Shown one piece after another: positions 1-7,497 of a stretch of DNA of 64,000 nt (positions are counted from its first letter, which is position 1; each line of letters starts with the position of its first letter). The notes beneath the pieces were generated by a model. The model saw nothing but the letters and a program-made list of their open reading frames with translations, did not search any database and had not been told where the DNA came from. Both the position numbers and the translations under genes were made by a program. This DNA comes from Thermus caldilimi (lineage in GTDB: Bacteria > Deinococcota > Deinococci > Deinococcales > Thermaceae), in the NCBI RefSeq assembly GCF_004684245.1, contig NZ_CP038452.1, forward strand, positions 1,164,796 through 1,228,795. Reading direction: 5' to 3'.

Positions 1-586
1 TGACGATGGCCTTAGCTTGGAAGAGGTGAAGTTCCCCCGTGGCCAGCTCGTAGGCCACCAACCCCTTGGCCACCCCGTCCTCAACGATGACATCGGTGAC
101 GTGGAACTCGTTGTAGAAGGTGATGTTGTGCTTCACGCACTGCTGATAGAGGGTCTGGAGAATCATGTGCCCGGTGCGGTCGGCGGCGTGGGCCGCCCGG
201 TGCACCGGGGCCTTGCCCCAGTCCTTGGTGTGGCCGCCAAACCGGCGCTGGGCGATCTTGCCGCTCGGGAGCCGGTCAAAGGGAAGGCCCATGTGCTCCA
301 GCTCCAGGACCGCCTCGATCACCTCCTTAGCGAAGACCTCGGCGGCATCCTGGTCGGTGAGGTAGTCCCCTCCCTTCACCGTGTCGAACATGTGCCACTC
401 CCAGTGGTCCTCCTCCACGTTGCCCAAGGCCGCCCCTATCCCTCCCTGGGCCGCCCCCGTGTGGCTTCGCGTGGGGTAAAGCTTGGTGATCACCGCCACG
501 TCGGCGCCTTCCCTGGCCGCATAGAGGGCCGTAGCCAGGCCCGCCCCACCTGCGCCTACCACGATGACCTCGTGTCTGTGGGCCAT
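1..586 (-). CDS. sdhA: Succinate dehydrogenase flavoprotein subunit, N-terminal part (runs off left edge)
   Basis: Catalytic FAD subunit of respiratory complex II, oxidising succinate to fumarate. About 195 codons are visible. The N-terminus shows the Rossmann FAD motif GAGGAGLATA within the first 20 residues, then the flavinylation region SHTGAAQGGIGAA and later the stretch RRFGGHTKDWGKAP, all typical of SdhA/FrdA. The ATG is at 586, two bases after the sdhD stop (588-590), so it is translated from the sdhCD transcript. The C-terminal two thirds, including the active-site Arg/His region, and presumably sdhB lie outside the window. Identification is firm; succinate dehydrogenase rather than fumarate reductase is inferred from the sdhC-sdhD-sdhA order. 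Confidence 0.95.
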   Translation of the reverse strand, partial: MAHRHEVIVVGAGGAGLATALYAAREGADVAVITKLYPTRSHTGAAQGGIGAALGNVEEDHWEWHMFDTVKGGDYLTDQDAAEVFAKEVIEAVLELEHMGLPFDRLPSGKIAQRRFGGHTKDWGKAPVHRAAHAADRTGHMILQTLYQQCVKHNITFYNEFHVTDVIVEDGVAKGLVAYELATGELHLFQAKAIV

Positions 587-587
587 A

Positions 588-983
588 CTAGTTCACCCCG
601 AAATCGTGATTGAAAAGGGAAAGGCTTCCCAGGAAGAAAAGAAAGGCGATGAGGCTGTAGAGCACCACCTTGGTCCAGAAGCGCCTGGACGGGTTTCGAA
701 TCCAGTCATCCAGCACATACCTAAGCCCGTTGGCCCCGTGCAAGAGACCTAAGGCCAGGATCAAAAGGTCGTAGATCTTCCAAGTGGTCTGGGAAAGTCT
801 CTTGGCCACGTACTCGTAGTTGATGCTGTTGAGGTCGGTGATGACGGAGTTCATCCACATGTGGCCGATGAGCAAGAAGACCAACACCACCCCGGAGATG
901 CGCATGAAGACCCACCAGTAAAGCTCCAGGTTGGTGCTGGCCTCGAGGAGAGCCTCCTCATAGCGCTTGGACTTAATCGCCAT
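588..983 (-). CDS. sdhD: Succinate dehydrogenase membrane anchor subunit
   Basis: Small hydrophobic subunit (131 residues) that anchors complex II and helps form the quinone/heme b site. Three membrane segments are apparent (about residues 23-43, 68-88 and 106-125); the His in LLHGANGLR of the second helix is the expected heme b ligand position. I prefer ATG 983 over the GTG at 989 because a GGGGGTGG purine stretch sits just upstream; either start overlaps the end of sdhC (973). It lies directly between sdhC and sdhA. Length and topology fit SdhD. Sequence conservation in this family is low, so the call rests on topology and operon position. Confidence 0.88.
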   Translation of the reverse strand: MAIKSKRYEEALLEASTNLELYWWVFMRISGVVLVFLLIGHMWMNSVITDLNSINYEYVAKRLSQTTWKIYDLLILALGLLHGANGLRYVLDDWIRNPSRRFWTKVVLYSLIAFLFFLGSLSLFNHDFGVN

Positions 984-1338
984 GGCCACCCCCTAAAATG
1001 CCCCCTCCAATCTTCAGCAGGAAAGGAAGGTAGAAGATCACGAAAAGAACCCAGACCCCGTACCAAAGCTGCCGCTGGTAGCGCACCCCCCAGGCGGTGA
1101 AGTCCATGAGGATGATCCTGAGCCCGTTGAACCCGTGGTAAAGCACCCCAGCGATGAGAAGTAGGAGCCCGATCTGGAACACCGGCTGGTGGTAGAACTT
1201 CATGAGGGCGTTGGACACCTCCGGACCCCACATGGCGCTGGAAATGTTAGCCACGTGGAGGATTAGGAAAACCAGGATGCCGAGGCCCGAAATCCGGTGC
1301 AGGTAAAACGCCCACTGCCCTTCTCTTCCCCTGTACAT
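973..1338 (-). CDS. sdhC: Succinate dehydrogenase cytochrome b556 subunit
   Basis: First gene of the sdhCDA(B) operon, 121 residues. The start of the protein has the SdhC-type signature LHRISGLGILVFLILHVANI (His in the first membrane helix), a second helix around LLLLIAGVLYHGFNGLR with the heme-ligand His, and a third near WVLFVIFYLPFLL. The ATG at 1338 follows a strong Shine-Dalgarno AAGGAGGT. The gene overlaps sdhD by 11 bp. An insertion sequence begins only 31 bp upstream of the start codon, so the operon's promoter region has been rearranged (see the -10 element at 1359-1364). Confidence 0.92.
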   Translation of the reverse strand: MYRGREGQWAFYLHRISGLGILVFLILHVANISSAMWGPEVSNALMKFYHQPVFQIGLLLLIAGVLYHGFNGLRIILMDFTAWGVRYQRQLWYGVWVLFVIFYLPFLLKIGGGILGGGHGD

Positions 1339-1358
1339 GGCACCTCCTTGCCGGGGAT

Positions 1359-1364
1359 ATCATA
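1359..1364 (-). promoter_or_regulatory. -10-like element of the sdh operon next to the IS end
   Basis: Reading the minus strand, TATGAT occurs 20 bp before the sdhC start codon, followed by a good ribosome binding site, so it is a plausible sigma-A -10 hexamer. The position where a -35 element would fall (about 17-18 bp further upstream) is now inside the terminal inverted repeat of the insertion sequence. I see no good TTGACA match there, so the promoter may be weakened or may use IS sequence. Confidence 0.45.
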
Positions 1365-1369
1365 CCACC

Positions 1370-1391
1370 TTTCTTAACTCAAAACTTGCAC
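1370..1391. repeat. Left terminal inverted repeat of the IS
   Basis: 22 bp; its inner 19 bp (CTTAACTCAAAACTTGCAC) are perfectly inverted at the right end. The transposase stop codon (1379-1381) lies within it. Confidence 0.85.
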
Positions 1392-2503
1392 CTCCCGAAT
1401 ACCCTGCATGAACACCCCCTTCCCCCCGCAGGCGGAGGCCAAAGACCCAAAGCTCCCAGCTCGGCCATGAGGACCCGCAAGACCACCTCCGGCAGAAGCA
1501 GGCGCGCCGCCTCCCGCCCAGCCTCCCGCCAAGAAAGACCTCTCCCGTCTGGAGCTAGCCTCACCCAGTGGGCCAGCAGGTAAGCCAGGAAGGACAACAC
1601 CAGAAACCGATGCACCCCCAAGGCCGTCCGCTGCCCAAAACGCCCCAGGGAAAACTCGCTCTTTACCGTGCGGAAGAAGTGCTCAATGGTAAACCGCCGC
1701 CGCCCCCACACCAGCACAGTCCGTGGCCCCGCGGGAAAGGTGGCCACCACGTACCGCCACTCCCACCCTCCCCCGGGTAAGGGATAGCGGTACCAGCTCA
1801 CCCACACGGGAAAGGGAAGTCCCCGCAGGTGCACCCGGCTCCCCTGCCGTCTGAGCCCAAAGAGGGGAAGCCCCTCCCGCGTCTTTCGGTCCCGCCGCAT
1901 CCCCACCACCGCTTCCAGACCCAACCCCCGCACCCCCACAAGAAACCGGGCGGTGCCGAAGGCAGCATCGGCCACCACCCGAAGGTGGAAGGACTTGCGC
2001 ATCCAGGGGGGCAGGGAGGCCAGAAGACGCAGGGCAAGGAGGGAAAGGGCCTTCTCCCCCTTCCCCCGCCACACCCGGTAGGCCCAGGGGATGCGCAGCT
2101 CTCCCAGCACCAGATAGAGCACCACCAGGTGGAGCCCCCACTTGCCGTGGAAAAAGGAGAGGGGCAAGGCGGGGAAGAGGCCCCGCTTCTCCAGGGTGAC
2201 CAGGTCCAGGACCACCAGGAGCCTGGGCTTGGGCCCCCGCCTGGGCCTGGCCCGGTGGAGGGTTTCCTGGGCCTTCTTGCGAGCCAGGCGGATGAGGGCG
2301 CGGGTGGGCCAGGGATAGCGGTTGAGGAAGCGGGAGAGGGCGGAAGGGGACTTGGTCTTGCTGTGCTGGGGCCTGGCCTTGCCGTGGCCGGTGAGAAGGA
2401 GGAGAAGAAGCGCTTTGAGGGACTCCCGGAGGTGGGGGGTTGGCAGGAGGGCCAGGAGGGTCCAGAGTAGAGCTTGGGCCGTCTGGTGCATGGCACCCTT
2501 CAT
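1379..2503 (-). CDS. IS4-like DDE transposase
   Basis: 374-residue transposase. The DDE acidic residues are visible as LLVVLDLVTL (first Asp), RVVADAAFG (second Asp) and IEHFFRTVKSEFSLG (Glu in a Y/F-R-x-x-x-x-E context), followed by a hydrophobic region FLVLSFLAYLLAHW common in IS4/IS5-type enzymes. The N-terminal region is rich in Leu and Arg. ATG 2503 and ATG 2491 are both possible starts; the second has GAAGGG just upstream. The frame is uninterrupted, so the enzyme is probably active. It is oriented towards the sdh operon, and readthrough from it could reach sdhC. Confidence 0.88.
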   Translation of the reverse strand: MKGAMHQTAQALLWTLLALLPTPHLRESLKALLLLLLTGHGKARPQHSKTKSPSALSRFLNRYPWPTRALIRLARKKAQETLHRARPRRGPKPRLLVVLDLVTLEKRGLFPALPLSFFHGKWGLHLVVLYLVLGELRIPWAYRVWRGKGEKALSLLALRLLASLPPWMRKSFHLRVVADAAFGTARFLVGVRGLGLEAVVGMRRDRKTREGLPLFGLRRQGSRVHLRGLPFPVWVSWYRYPLPGGGWEWRYVVATFPAGPRTVLVWGRRRFTIEHFFRTVKSEFSLGRFGQRTALGVHRFLVLSFLAYLLAHWVRLAPDGRGLSWREAGREAARLLLPEVVLRVLMAELGALGLWPPPAGGRGCSCRVFGRCKF

Positions 2504-2569
2504 CCGAAGGGAACCGGGCGGCCCTTTTCAAGTGGTCCCCTGGCGCATGGGTATGCGGGGGGTGGATAA

Positions 2570-2591
2570 GTGCAAGTTTTGAGTTAAGGAA
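2570..2591. repeat. Right terminal inverted repeat of the IS
   Basis: 22 bp, complementary to the left end with a single mismatch at the third base from the tip. The transposase start codon is 66 bp inside. Confidence 0.85.
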
Positions 2592-2743
2592 ACCACCGTC
2601 TGGGGCTTATTTCCTCCCCATCCATACCCCATCCCCGTATAAGAGGCGCATGCAAGGGAGCTTCCCTCCACCTCCCCTCCCCCCTTCCCTAGGGCCACCC
2701 CCAGGGGGAGCAAAAGGGGGTTTTCCCGCCAGGGGACAAGGTA

Positions 2744-2771
2744 TTGACAGGGGGGGAGGGGGGGGCATAAT
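2744..2771 (+). promoter_or_regulatory. Sigma-A promoter of speD with an all-purine G-run spacer
   Basis: TTGACA (2744-2749, perfect -35) and CATAAT (2766-2771, -10) are separated by 16 bp, of which 15 are G and one is A. The expected start point is near 2778, giving a leader of about 48 nt before the speD ATG. The stretch 2592-2743 between the IS and this promoter holds no gene that I can see. Confidence 0.75.
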
Positions 2772-2778
2772 GGGGGGC

Positions 2779-2807
2779 GTGCCGCGGGGGGATACCCCGG
2801 GGGGCAC
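2779..2807 (+). other. GC-rich stem-loop in the speD 5' leader
   Basis: GTGCC (2779-2783) pairs with GGCAC (2803-2807), and an inner GGGG pairs with CCCC around a GGATA loop. The stem would begin at or next to the predicted transcript start and end just before the ribosome binding site AAGGAGGT (2811-2818). Whether it regulates or merely protects the 5' end is not shown by the sequence. Confidence 0.4.
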
Positions 2808-2825
2808 GGGAAGGAGGTGGTCAGG

Positions 2826-3260
2826 ATGGAACTCTTTGGATTCGGACCGCATCTGATGGTGGACGGCTACGACGCCAATCCCGAAAAGCTCCGGGACGCC
2901 GAGCTGGTGCGCCGCGTTCTGGACGAGCTCCCCGAGGAGATGGAGATGACCAAGGTGCTTCCCCCCTTCGTCTACAGCTACGGCCCCAAGGGGGAGGACG
3001 GGGTGACCGGGGTGGTGATCATCGCCGAAAGCCACATCGCCATCCACACCTTCCCCAAAAAGCGCTTCCTTTCCATCGACATCTTCTCCTGCAAGGCCTT
3101 TGACATGGCCCAGGTGCTCAGGAAGCTCACCGCGGTTTTCGAGATCGGCCGCTACGAAACCTACATGATCAACCGGGGCAAGGAGTTTCCCAAGGACCCC
3201 GAGCTGGCCCGGAAGATCGTCCTGGGGGAGCGGGAGTACCTCGAGGCCCGGGTGAGTTAG
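2826..3260 (+). CDS. speD: S-adenosylmethionine decarboxylase proenzyme
   Basis: Makes decarboxylated AdoMet, the aminopropyl donor for polyamines; Thermus is known for long and branched polyamines. It is the short prokaryotic class (144 residues), which self-cleaves to create a pyruvoyl group. The cleavage motif ESH is visible with Ser69, plus His74 (AIHTF) and Cys89 (FSCKAFD), which are the processing and catalytic residues. I chose ATG 2826 because AAGGAGGT is correctly spaced before it; the in-frame GTG at 2817 overlaps that site. A terminator follows at 3278. The gene has its own strong promoter. Confidence 0.93.
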   Translation: MELFGFGPHLMVDGYDANPEKLRDAELVRRVLDELPEEMEMTKVLPPFVYSYGPKGEDGVTGVVIIAESHIAIHTFPKKRFLSIDIFSCKAFDMAQVLRKLTAVFEIGRYETYMINRGKEFPKDPELARKIVLGEREYLEARVS

Positions 3261-3277
3261 GAAAACTGCCCCCCTTT

Positions 3278-3309
3278 CCCGGGCTTGCCCCGGGGTTTTC
3301 ATTTTGGGC
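3278..3309 (+). terminator. Rho-independent terminator after speD
   Basis: CCCGGG (3278-3283) and CCCGGG (3289-3294) form a stem with a 5-nt loop, followed by GTTTTC and a second T-tract. An outer GAAAAC...GTTTTC pairing can extend the stem. Confidence 0.65.
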
Positions 3310-3348
3310 TCATCCTTCCTCTCTAGCTTATTAGGAGGAGGCTTAGGT

Positions 3349-4499
3349 ATGGTGCGCAAGCTACTCACCCTGGTTCTTCTGGGATTCGGCGTGGCCTTAG
3401 CCCAAGCCCAGGGCTTTCGCGGTCTTTCCCTAGGCACCCCCTATCCGGAGATCGGGGTGCAACCCGGGGAGAGCGTCAATCTGACCCTCACCCTCAAGAA
3501 CTATGGTCTCCCCCCGGGGTGGTGCGGGTCCAGGTGGCCGAGGCCCCGCAAGGCTGGCAGGCCAGCCTCATCGGGGGGGGTCGCCTGGTGCGGGCGGTGT
3601 ATCTGGCCCCGGACGGGGAGGCTACCCTTACCCTTCGCCTCCAGCCTCCCAAGGAGGTGAAGCCCGGCACCTACCGCTTCCTGGTGCGGGCTGAGGGGCT
3701 TGGCCATACCGCCAGCCTTCCCATCGGCCTGGTGGTGGGGCAGGGCCTGCCCCAGAGGCTTAGCCTCGAGGCGGAGCTCCCCATTCTCAAGGGTCCTCCC
3801 ACCAGCTCCTTCCGCTACCGGGTGACCCTGAAAAACGAGTCCGACCGCGACCTCTTGGTCTCCCTGGAGTACGAGGCCCCCAAGGGTTGGCAGGTGACCT
3901 TCACCCCCGCCTTCTCCAGCCAGCAGGTGACGAGCCTGCCCATCAAGGCCGGGGAGAGCAAGGACCTGGACGTGGAGGTCTCCCTGCCCAAGGACACCAA
4001 GGCGGGCACCTATGGCCTCACCTTGAGGGCAGCCGCCGGGGAAGCCAAGGCGGAACTGGCCTTGACCCTCGAGGTCACGGGCCGGCCCGAGGTGCGCTTC
4101 ACCACCAAGGAGGGGCGGCTTTCCGGACAGGTGGTGGCGGGCCGGGAAAACTCGGTGAAGCTGGTGGTGAAGAACGAGGGCAGCGCCCCGGCCAAGAACC
4201 TGTCCTTCAGCGCCATGGAGCCCTCGGGCTGGGAGGTGAAGTTTGAGCCCGATAAGCTGGACACCCTGGACCCCGGCCAGGAGCAGGAGGTAACCGCCCG
4301 CATCAAGCCCTCCCCCAAGGCGGTGACGGGAGACTACATGGTGACCCTAAGCCTCTCTGGTGACGAGGGCCTCTCCGAGAGCCTGGATTACCGGGCCACC
4401 GTGGTGCGCTCCAGCCTCTGGGGCCTGGTGGGGGTGGGCATCATGGCCGTGGCCCTCCTGGTCCTGGGCTTCGCCGTGAACCGCTTTGGCCGGAGGTAG
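3349..4499 (+). CDS. NEW3-domain exported membrane-anchored protein; frame broken by a 1-bp shift near 3510-3519
   Basis: The start ATG 3349 follows a TAGGAGGAGG ribosome site. The N-terminus is a signal peptide ([18 protein letters not shown]). The first frame reads to about codon 54 ([16 protein letters not shown]); the family-like sequence resumes in the next frame as [13 protein letters not shown]. The two are joined by C6G4 at 3510-3519, where one extra base would restore the frame. The rest has three repeats of a beta-sandwich of the alpha-galactosidase NEW3 type ([18 protein letters not shown], each followed by VxPSPKAxxGDY-like text) and a C-terminal membrane helix ([18 protein letters not shown]) ending in Arg. 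It lies one base before the ABC ATPase ATG, so the three genes form one exporter-type operon. The cause may be sequencing error, real mutation or slippage; I cannot tell which. Confidence 0.8.
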
Positions 4500-4500
4500 C

Positions 4501-5424
4501 ATGGCGGTCATCGAAACCCATGGCCTCACCAAGCGCTACGGGCGGGTGGTGGCCGTGGAGGACCTGAACCTGGAGGTGCGGGAAGGGGAGGTCTTCGGCC
4601 TCTTGGGGCCTAACGGCTCGGGGAAGACCACCACCATCCTCATGCTCCTGGGCCTCACCGAGCCCACCCAGGGGGAGGCCCGGGTCCTGGGCCTGGACCC
4701 CATGCGCGAGCCCCTGAAGGTGAAGGCAAGGGTGGGCTACCTCCCCGACCAGGTGGGGTTTTACGGGGAGCTCACCGCCTGGGAGAACCTGCGCTACACC
4801 ACCCGCCTTTTGGGCCTCCCCGAGGCCGAGGCTAGGGCCCGCATAGAGGAGGTGCTCAAGCGCATGGGCCTGTGGGAGGTGCGGGACCGCCGCGTGGCCG
4901 CCTTCAGCCGGGGGATGCGGCAGCGCCTTGGGCTTGCGGAGGTGCTCCTGAAGAGGCCCAAGGTGGCCATCCTGGACGAGCCCACCCTGGGCCTGGACCC
5001 CGAGGCCGCCCGGGAGTTTCTGGAGCTCATCAAGGGCCTGAAGGTGGAGGGCATCACCATCCTCCTCTCCAGCCACCTCCTGCACCAGGTACAGGAGGTC
5101 TGTGACCGGGTGGGGCTTTTCCATAAGGGGCACCTCGCCCTTTTGGGCACCGTGGAGGAGTTGGCGCAAAGGGTGTTGGGGGGTGGGTACGAGATCCTGG
5201 TGGAGGCCACTCCGGGCCTCGAGGACCGCTTCCGCGCCCTGGACGGGGTGACGCGGGTGGAGGCGGAAGGGGGGCGCTACCGGGTCCTGGCCAGCCGCGA
5301 CCTCCGCCCCGAGCTGGCCCGCCTGGCGGTGGAGCACGGCGCCCTCCTCAGCCTAGAACTTCGCCGCCCCAGCCTGGACGAGGTCTACGCCCACTACTTC
5401 AAGGAGGTGGCCCATGCGGCGTGA
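4501..5424 (+). CDS. ABC transporter ATP-binding protein
   Basis: ATPase of an ABC-2 type export or membrane-remodelling system (307 residues). Walker A GPNGSGKT is at residues 36-43, the signature motif is FSRGMRQR (a non-canonical LSGGQ, usual in this NosF/CcmA-like group), Walker [14 protein letters not shown], and the switch His in [10 protein letters not shown]. It begins at ATG 4501, one base after the upstream stop and overlaps the permease start by 11 bp. The pairing with a NEW3-domain anchored protein and a permease recalls NosDFY-like arrangements; the substrate is not evident. Confidence 0.9.
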   Translation: MAVIETHGLTKRYGRVVAVEDLNLEVREGEVFGLLGPNGSGKTTTILMLLGLTEPTQGEARVLGLDPMREPLKVKARVGYLPDQVGFYGELTAWENLRYTTRLLGLPEAEARARIEEVLKRMGLWEVRDRRVAAFSRGMRQRLGLAEVLLKRPKVAILDEPTLGLDPEAAREFLELIKGLKVEGITILLSSHLLHQVQEVCDRVGLFHKGHLALLGTVEELAQRVLGGGYEILVEATPGLEDRFRALDGVTRVEAEGGRYRVLASRDLRPELARLAVEHGALLSLELRRPSLDEVYAHYFKEVAHAA

Positions 5425-6370
5425 AGGCTCCCCCTGGACCGGGCTTTGGGCGGTCTTCTTCAAGGAGATGGCCGACCACCTCACGGGCTTGAGGATGCGC
5501 ATTCTGGAGGGGTTAATCCTCCTTTCCGCCTTGGCCGCCGTGTACACCGGCACCCAGACCCTGCGCCAGAGCGTGGGGGAGGACCCTTACCTCTACCTCA
5601 AGCTCCTCACCACCGCCCAAGACCCCCTGCCCTCCTTCGTGGGCTTCCTCTCCTTCTTCGTGCCCCTGGCGGCCATCGCTTTGGCCTTTGACGCCGTGAA
5701 CGGGGAGTACGCCCGGGGAACGCTTTCCCGCATCCTCTCCCAGCCCATCTACCGGGACGCCCTCCTCTTCGGCAAGTTCTTGGCGGGGCTCGGCACCCTG
5801 GCCGTGCTCCTCACCGCCCTCTTCCTCCTGGTGGTGGGCCTGGGCCTCTTCACCCTGGGAGTGCCCCCCGGAGGCGAGGAAATGGGCCGGGCCTTCCTCT
5901 TCCTCCTGGCCACCTTGGCCTATGCGGGCTTCTGGCTGGCCTTGGGCCTCCTCTTCTCCGTCCTCTTTCGCCAGCCGGCCACCGCCGCCCTAGCCGCCAT
6001 CGGGGTCTGGCTCTTCTTCGCCGTCTTCTTCCCCATCCTCACCGACCTGGCGGCAAGCGCCCTTCTCCTTCAAGCCGACCCCTTTGATCCGGAAAGCCAG
6101 CTTCGGCAGGCTAACCTGGCCCTCTGGATCTCCCGCCTCTCCCCCAACACCCTCTATGCTGAAACCCTCACCGCCGTGCTAAACCCGGCGGTGCGGTCCT
6201 TAGGCCCCATCCTCATCACCCAGCTGGAGGGAGCGGTGCTGGGAACCCCCCTTCCCCTATCCCAAAGCCTCCTCCTGATCTGGCCCCAGCTCACCGGGCT
6301 CATGGCCCTGGTGATCCTCCTCTTCACCTTGGCCTACGTGGCCTTCCAGCGGCAAGAGGTGCGCGCCTAG
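5414..6370 (+). CDS. ABC-2 type transporter permease
   Basis: 318-residue integral membrane protein with about six helices, beginning with a cytoplasmic [11 protein letters not shown] segment typical of ABC-2 permeases (NosY-like). A long extracytoplasmic loop lies between the first two helices, and a conserved-looking [15 protein letters not shown] segment follows the second. It starts inside the end of the ATPase gene and is followed by a strong hairpin at 6375, so it closes the operon. Its cargo is unknown. Confidence 0.88.
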   Translation: MRREGSPWTGLWAVFFKEMADHLTGLRMRILEGLILLSALAAVYTGTQTLRQSVGEDPYLYLKLLTTAQDPLPSFVGFLSFFVPLAAIALAFDAVNGEYARGTLSRILSQPIYRDALLFGKFLAGLGTLAVLLTALFLLVVGLGLFTLGVPPGGEEMGRAFLFLLATLAYAGFWLALGLLFSVLFRQPATAALAAIGVWLFFAVFFPILTDLAASALLLQADPFDPESQLRQANLALWISRLSPNTLYAETLTAVLNPAVRSLGPILITQLEGAVLGTPLPLSQSLLLIWPQLTGLMALVILLFTLAYVAFQRQEVRA

Positions 6371-6374
6371 AAAA

Positions 6375-6403
6375 CCCCGCTGGGGCCAAGCACCCCAGCG
6401 GGG
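6375..6403. terminator. Perfect 11-bp hairpin between convergent operons
   Basis: CCCCGCTGGGG (6375-6385) is exactly inverted at 6393-6403 with a 7-nt loop. AAAA precedes it, giving a U-tract on the minus-strand transcript. It sits between the permease stop (6370) and the cupin stop (6416), so it can serve both directions. Confidence 0.7.
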
Positions 6404-6415
6404 ATCCCGGAAACT

Positions 6416-6787
6416 CTAGCCCTCCAGCCACTCGGTGGCGTAGGTGTTGGTCTTGGGGATGACGCAGAGGAACTCCACCGGCTCATCCCCCTCGTTCACA
6501 TAGGCATGGGGTGTGTCCGGGGGGATGTAGACCGCCTGTCCAGCCGCCACCTCCCTCACCTCGTCGCCCAGATAGATCTTCATGCGCCCCGAGAGTACGT
6601 ACTGCTCATGCTCAATGCTGGGGTGCTTGTGCTTGGGAATCCTGCCCCCCGGCAGGATGGTGAATTTGCGGGTGATGAAGTGGGGGGCTCCATCCTCGGG
6701 GCCAATAAGCACCTGGATAAAAGCCTTCTCCCCCCGCTCCACGGGACGGGCCTCCACGCTGGCCGCCTGCTTGACCACGGGCTTCAT
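6416..6787 (-). CDS. Small single-domain cupin
   Basis: About 123 residues forming one cupin beta-barrel. The metal-binding motifs are visible: PKHKHPSIEHEQYVLSG (motif 1, with His, His, Glu) and PPDTPHAYVN (motif 2, with the last His). The start ATG 6787 overlaps the phosphoribosyltransferase stop as ATGA, which I prefer to ATG 6796. Such cupins act as dioxygenases, isomerases or sensors and the substrate cannot be read from sequence. The conserved pairing with the upstream gene suggests co-expression. Confidence 0.82.
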   Translation of the reverse strand: MKPVVKQAASVEARPVERGEKAFIQVLIGPEDGAPHFITRKFTILPGGRIPKHKHPSIEHEQYVLSGRMKIYLGDEVREVAAGQAVYIPPDTPHAYVNEGDEPVEFLCVIPKTNTYATEWLEG

Positions 6788-7410
6788 GCCGACCATTGTA
6801 GCAAAAGGCCCTCCACTTCCTCATCGGTGACCTCGCCGAAGTCCATGTAGTAGGCCCCCACGGCGGCGAAGTCCGGCGGGGTGGAGAGGGCCACCACCTC
6901 GGCTTGATCCTTCAGCCTCTCCACCGTATCCGGGCTGGCCACGGGCACCGCCACCACCACCCGCCGGGGGTTTTCCGAAAGCACCACGGCCAAGGCCGCC
7001 TCCATGGTGGAACCGGTGGCGATGCCGTCGTCCACCAGCACCACATCCCGGCCCGCAAGGGGCACCTTTGGCCTCACCTTACGGTAACGCTCGGCCCGCT
7101 TGCGGATCACGTCCTTCTGCCGGGCCGCTTCCCGCTCCAGGTAGCTTTGATCAGCGTACTGGAGGGCATAGGGCTTCAAGACCATGCCCCCCTTTTCCCC
7201 CACCGCCCCCAGGGCGAACTCCGGATTTCCCGGAGCCCCCACCTTGCGCACCAGGACCACATCCAGCTCTCCCCCCAGGCCTTTCGCCACCTCATCCGCC
7301 ACCACCACCCCGCCTCGAGGGATGCCCAAAACCACGGGGCGTTCTAGCCCCAAGGGCTTCAGGGCTTCCACCAAAAGAGCCCCAGCGTGCCTGCGGTCGC
7401 GGAAGCGCAT
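6784..7410 (-). CDS. Phosphoribosyltransferase-fold protein
   Basis: 208 residues with the type I PRTase fold. The PRPP-binding loop is VVLVDDGIATGSTMEAAL, and an N-terminal IPRGGVVVADEVA motif matches the group often annotated as predicted phosphoribosyltransferase (COG1926). The ATG at 7410 has AAGGAGGT upstream; longer upstream reading has no ribosome site. A TAGCAT -10-like hexamer lies about 15 bp before the ribosome site. It is translationally coupled to the cupin. The nucleobase or other substrate is not evident. Confidence 0.82.
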   Translation of the reverse strand: MRFRDRRHAGALLVEALKPLGLERPVVLGIPRGGVVVADEVAKGLGGELDVVLVRKVGAPGNPEFALGAVGEKGGMVLKPYALQYADQSYLEREAARQKDVIRKRAERYRKVRPKVPLAGRDVVLVDDGIATGSTMEAALAVVLSENPRRVVVAVPVASPDTVERLKDQAEVVALSTPPDFAAVGAYYMDFGEVTDEEVEGLLLQWSA

Positions 7411-7497
7411 AGGAAACCTCCTTATCCATGCTACACCGGTCCATGGTCTTGAACGCGGTATAAAGTTTTTGGTAACCTGGGCCCCAAGGAGGTCAGT

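Larger units (their letters stand above)
1370..2591 (-). mobile_element. Complete insertion sequence, about 1222 bp, one transposase gene
   Basis: The element is bounded by 22-bp terminal inverted repeats with one mismatch (1370-1391 and 2570-2591) and flanked by a 6-bp direct repeat ACCACC (1364-1369 and 2592-2597) that looks like a target-site duplication. It contains a single full-length transposase reading frame whose stop codon lies inside the left repeat. The element separates the sdh operon from speD. The transposase is a DDE enzyme of the broad IS4-like group; I do not assign a named IS. Intact ends, intact gene and a clean duplication suggest recent insertion. The duplication is short and low-complexity, so its exact length is uncertain. 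Confidence 0.85.
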
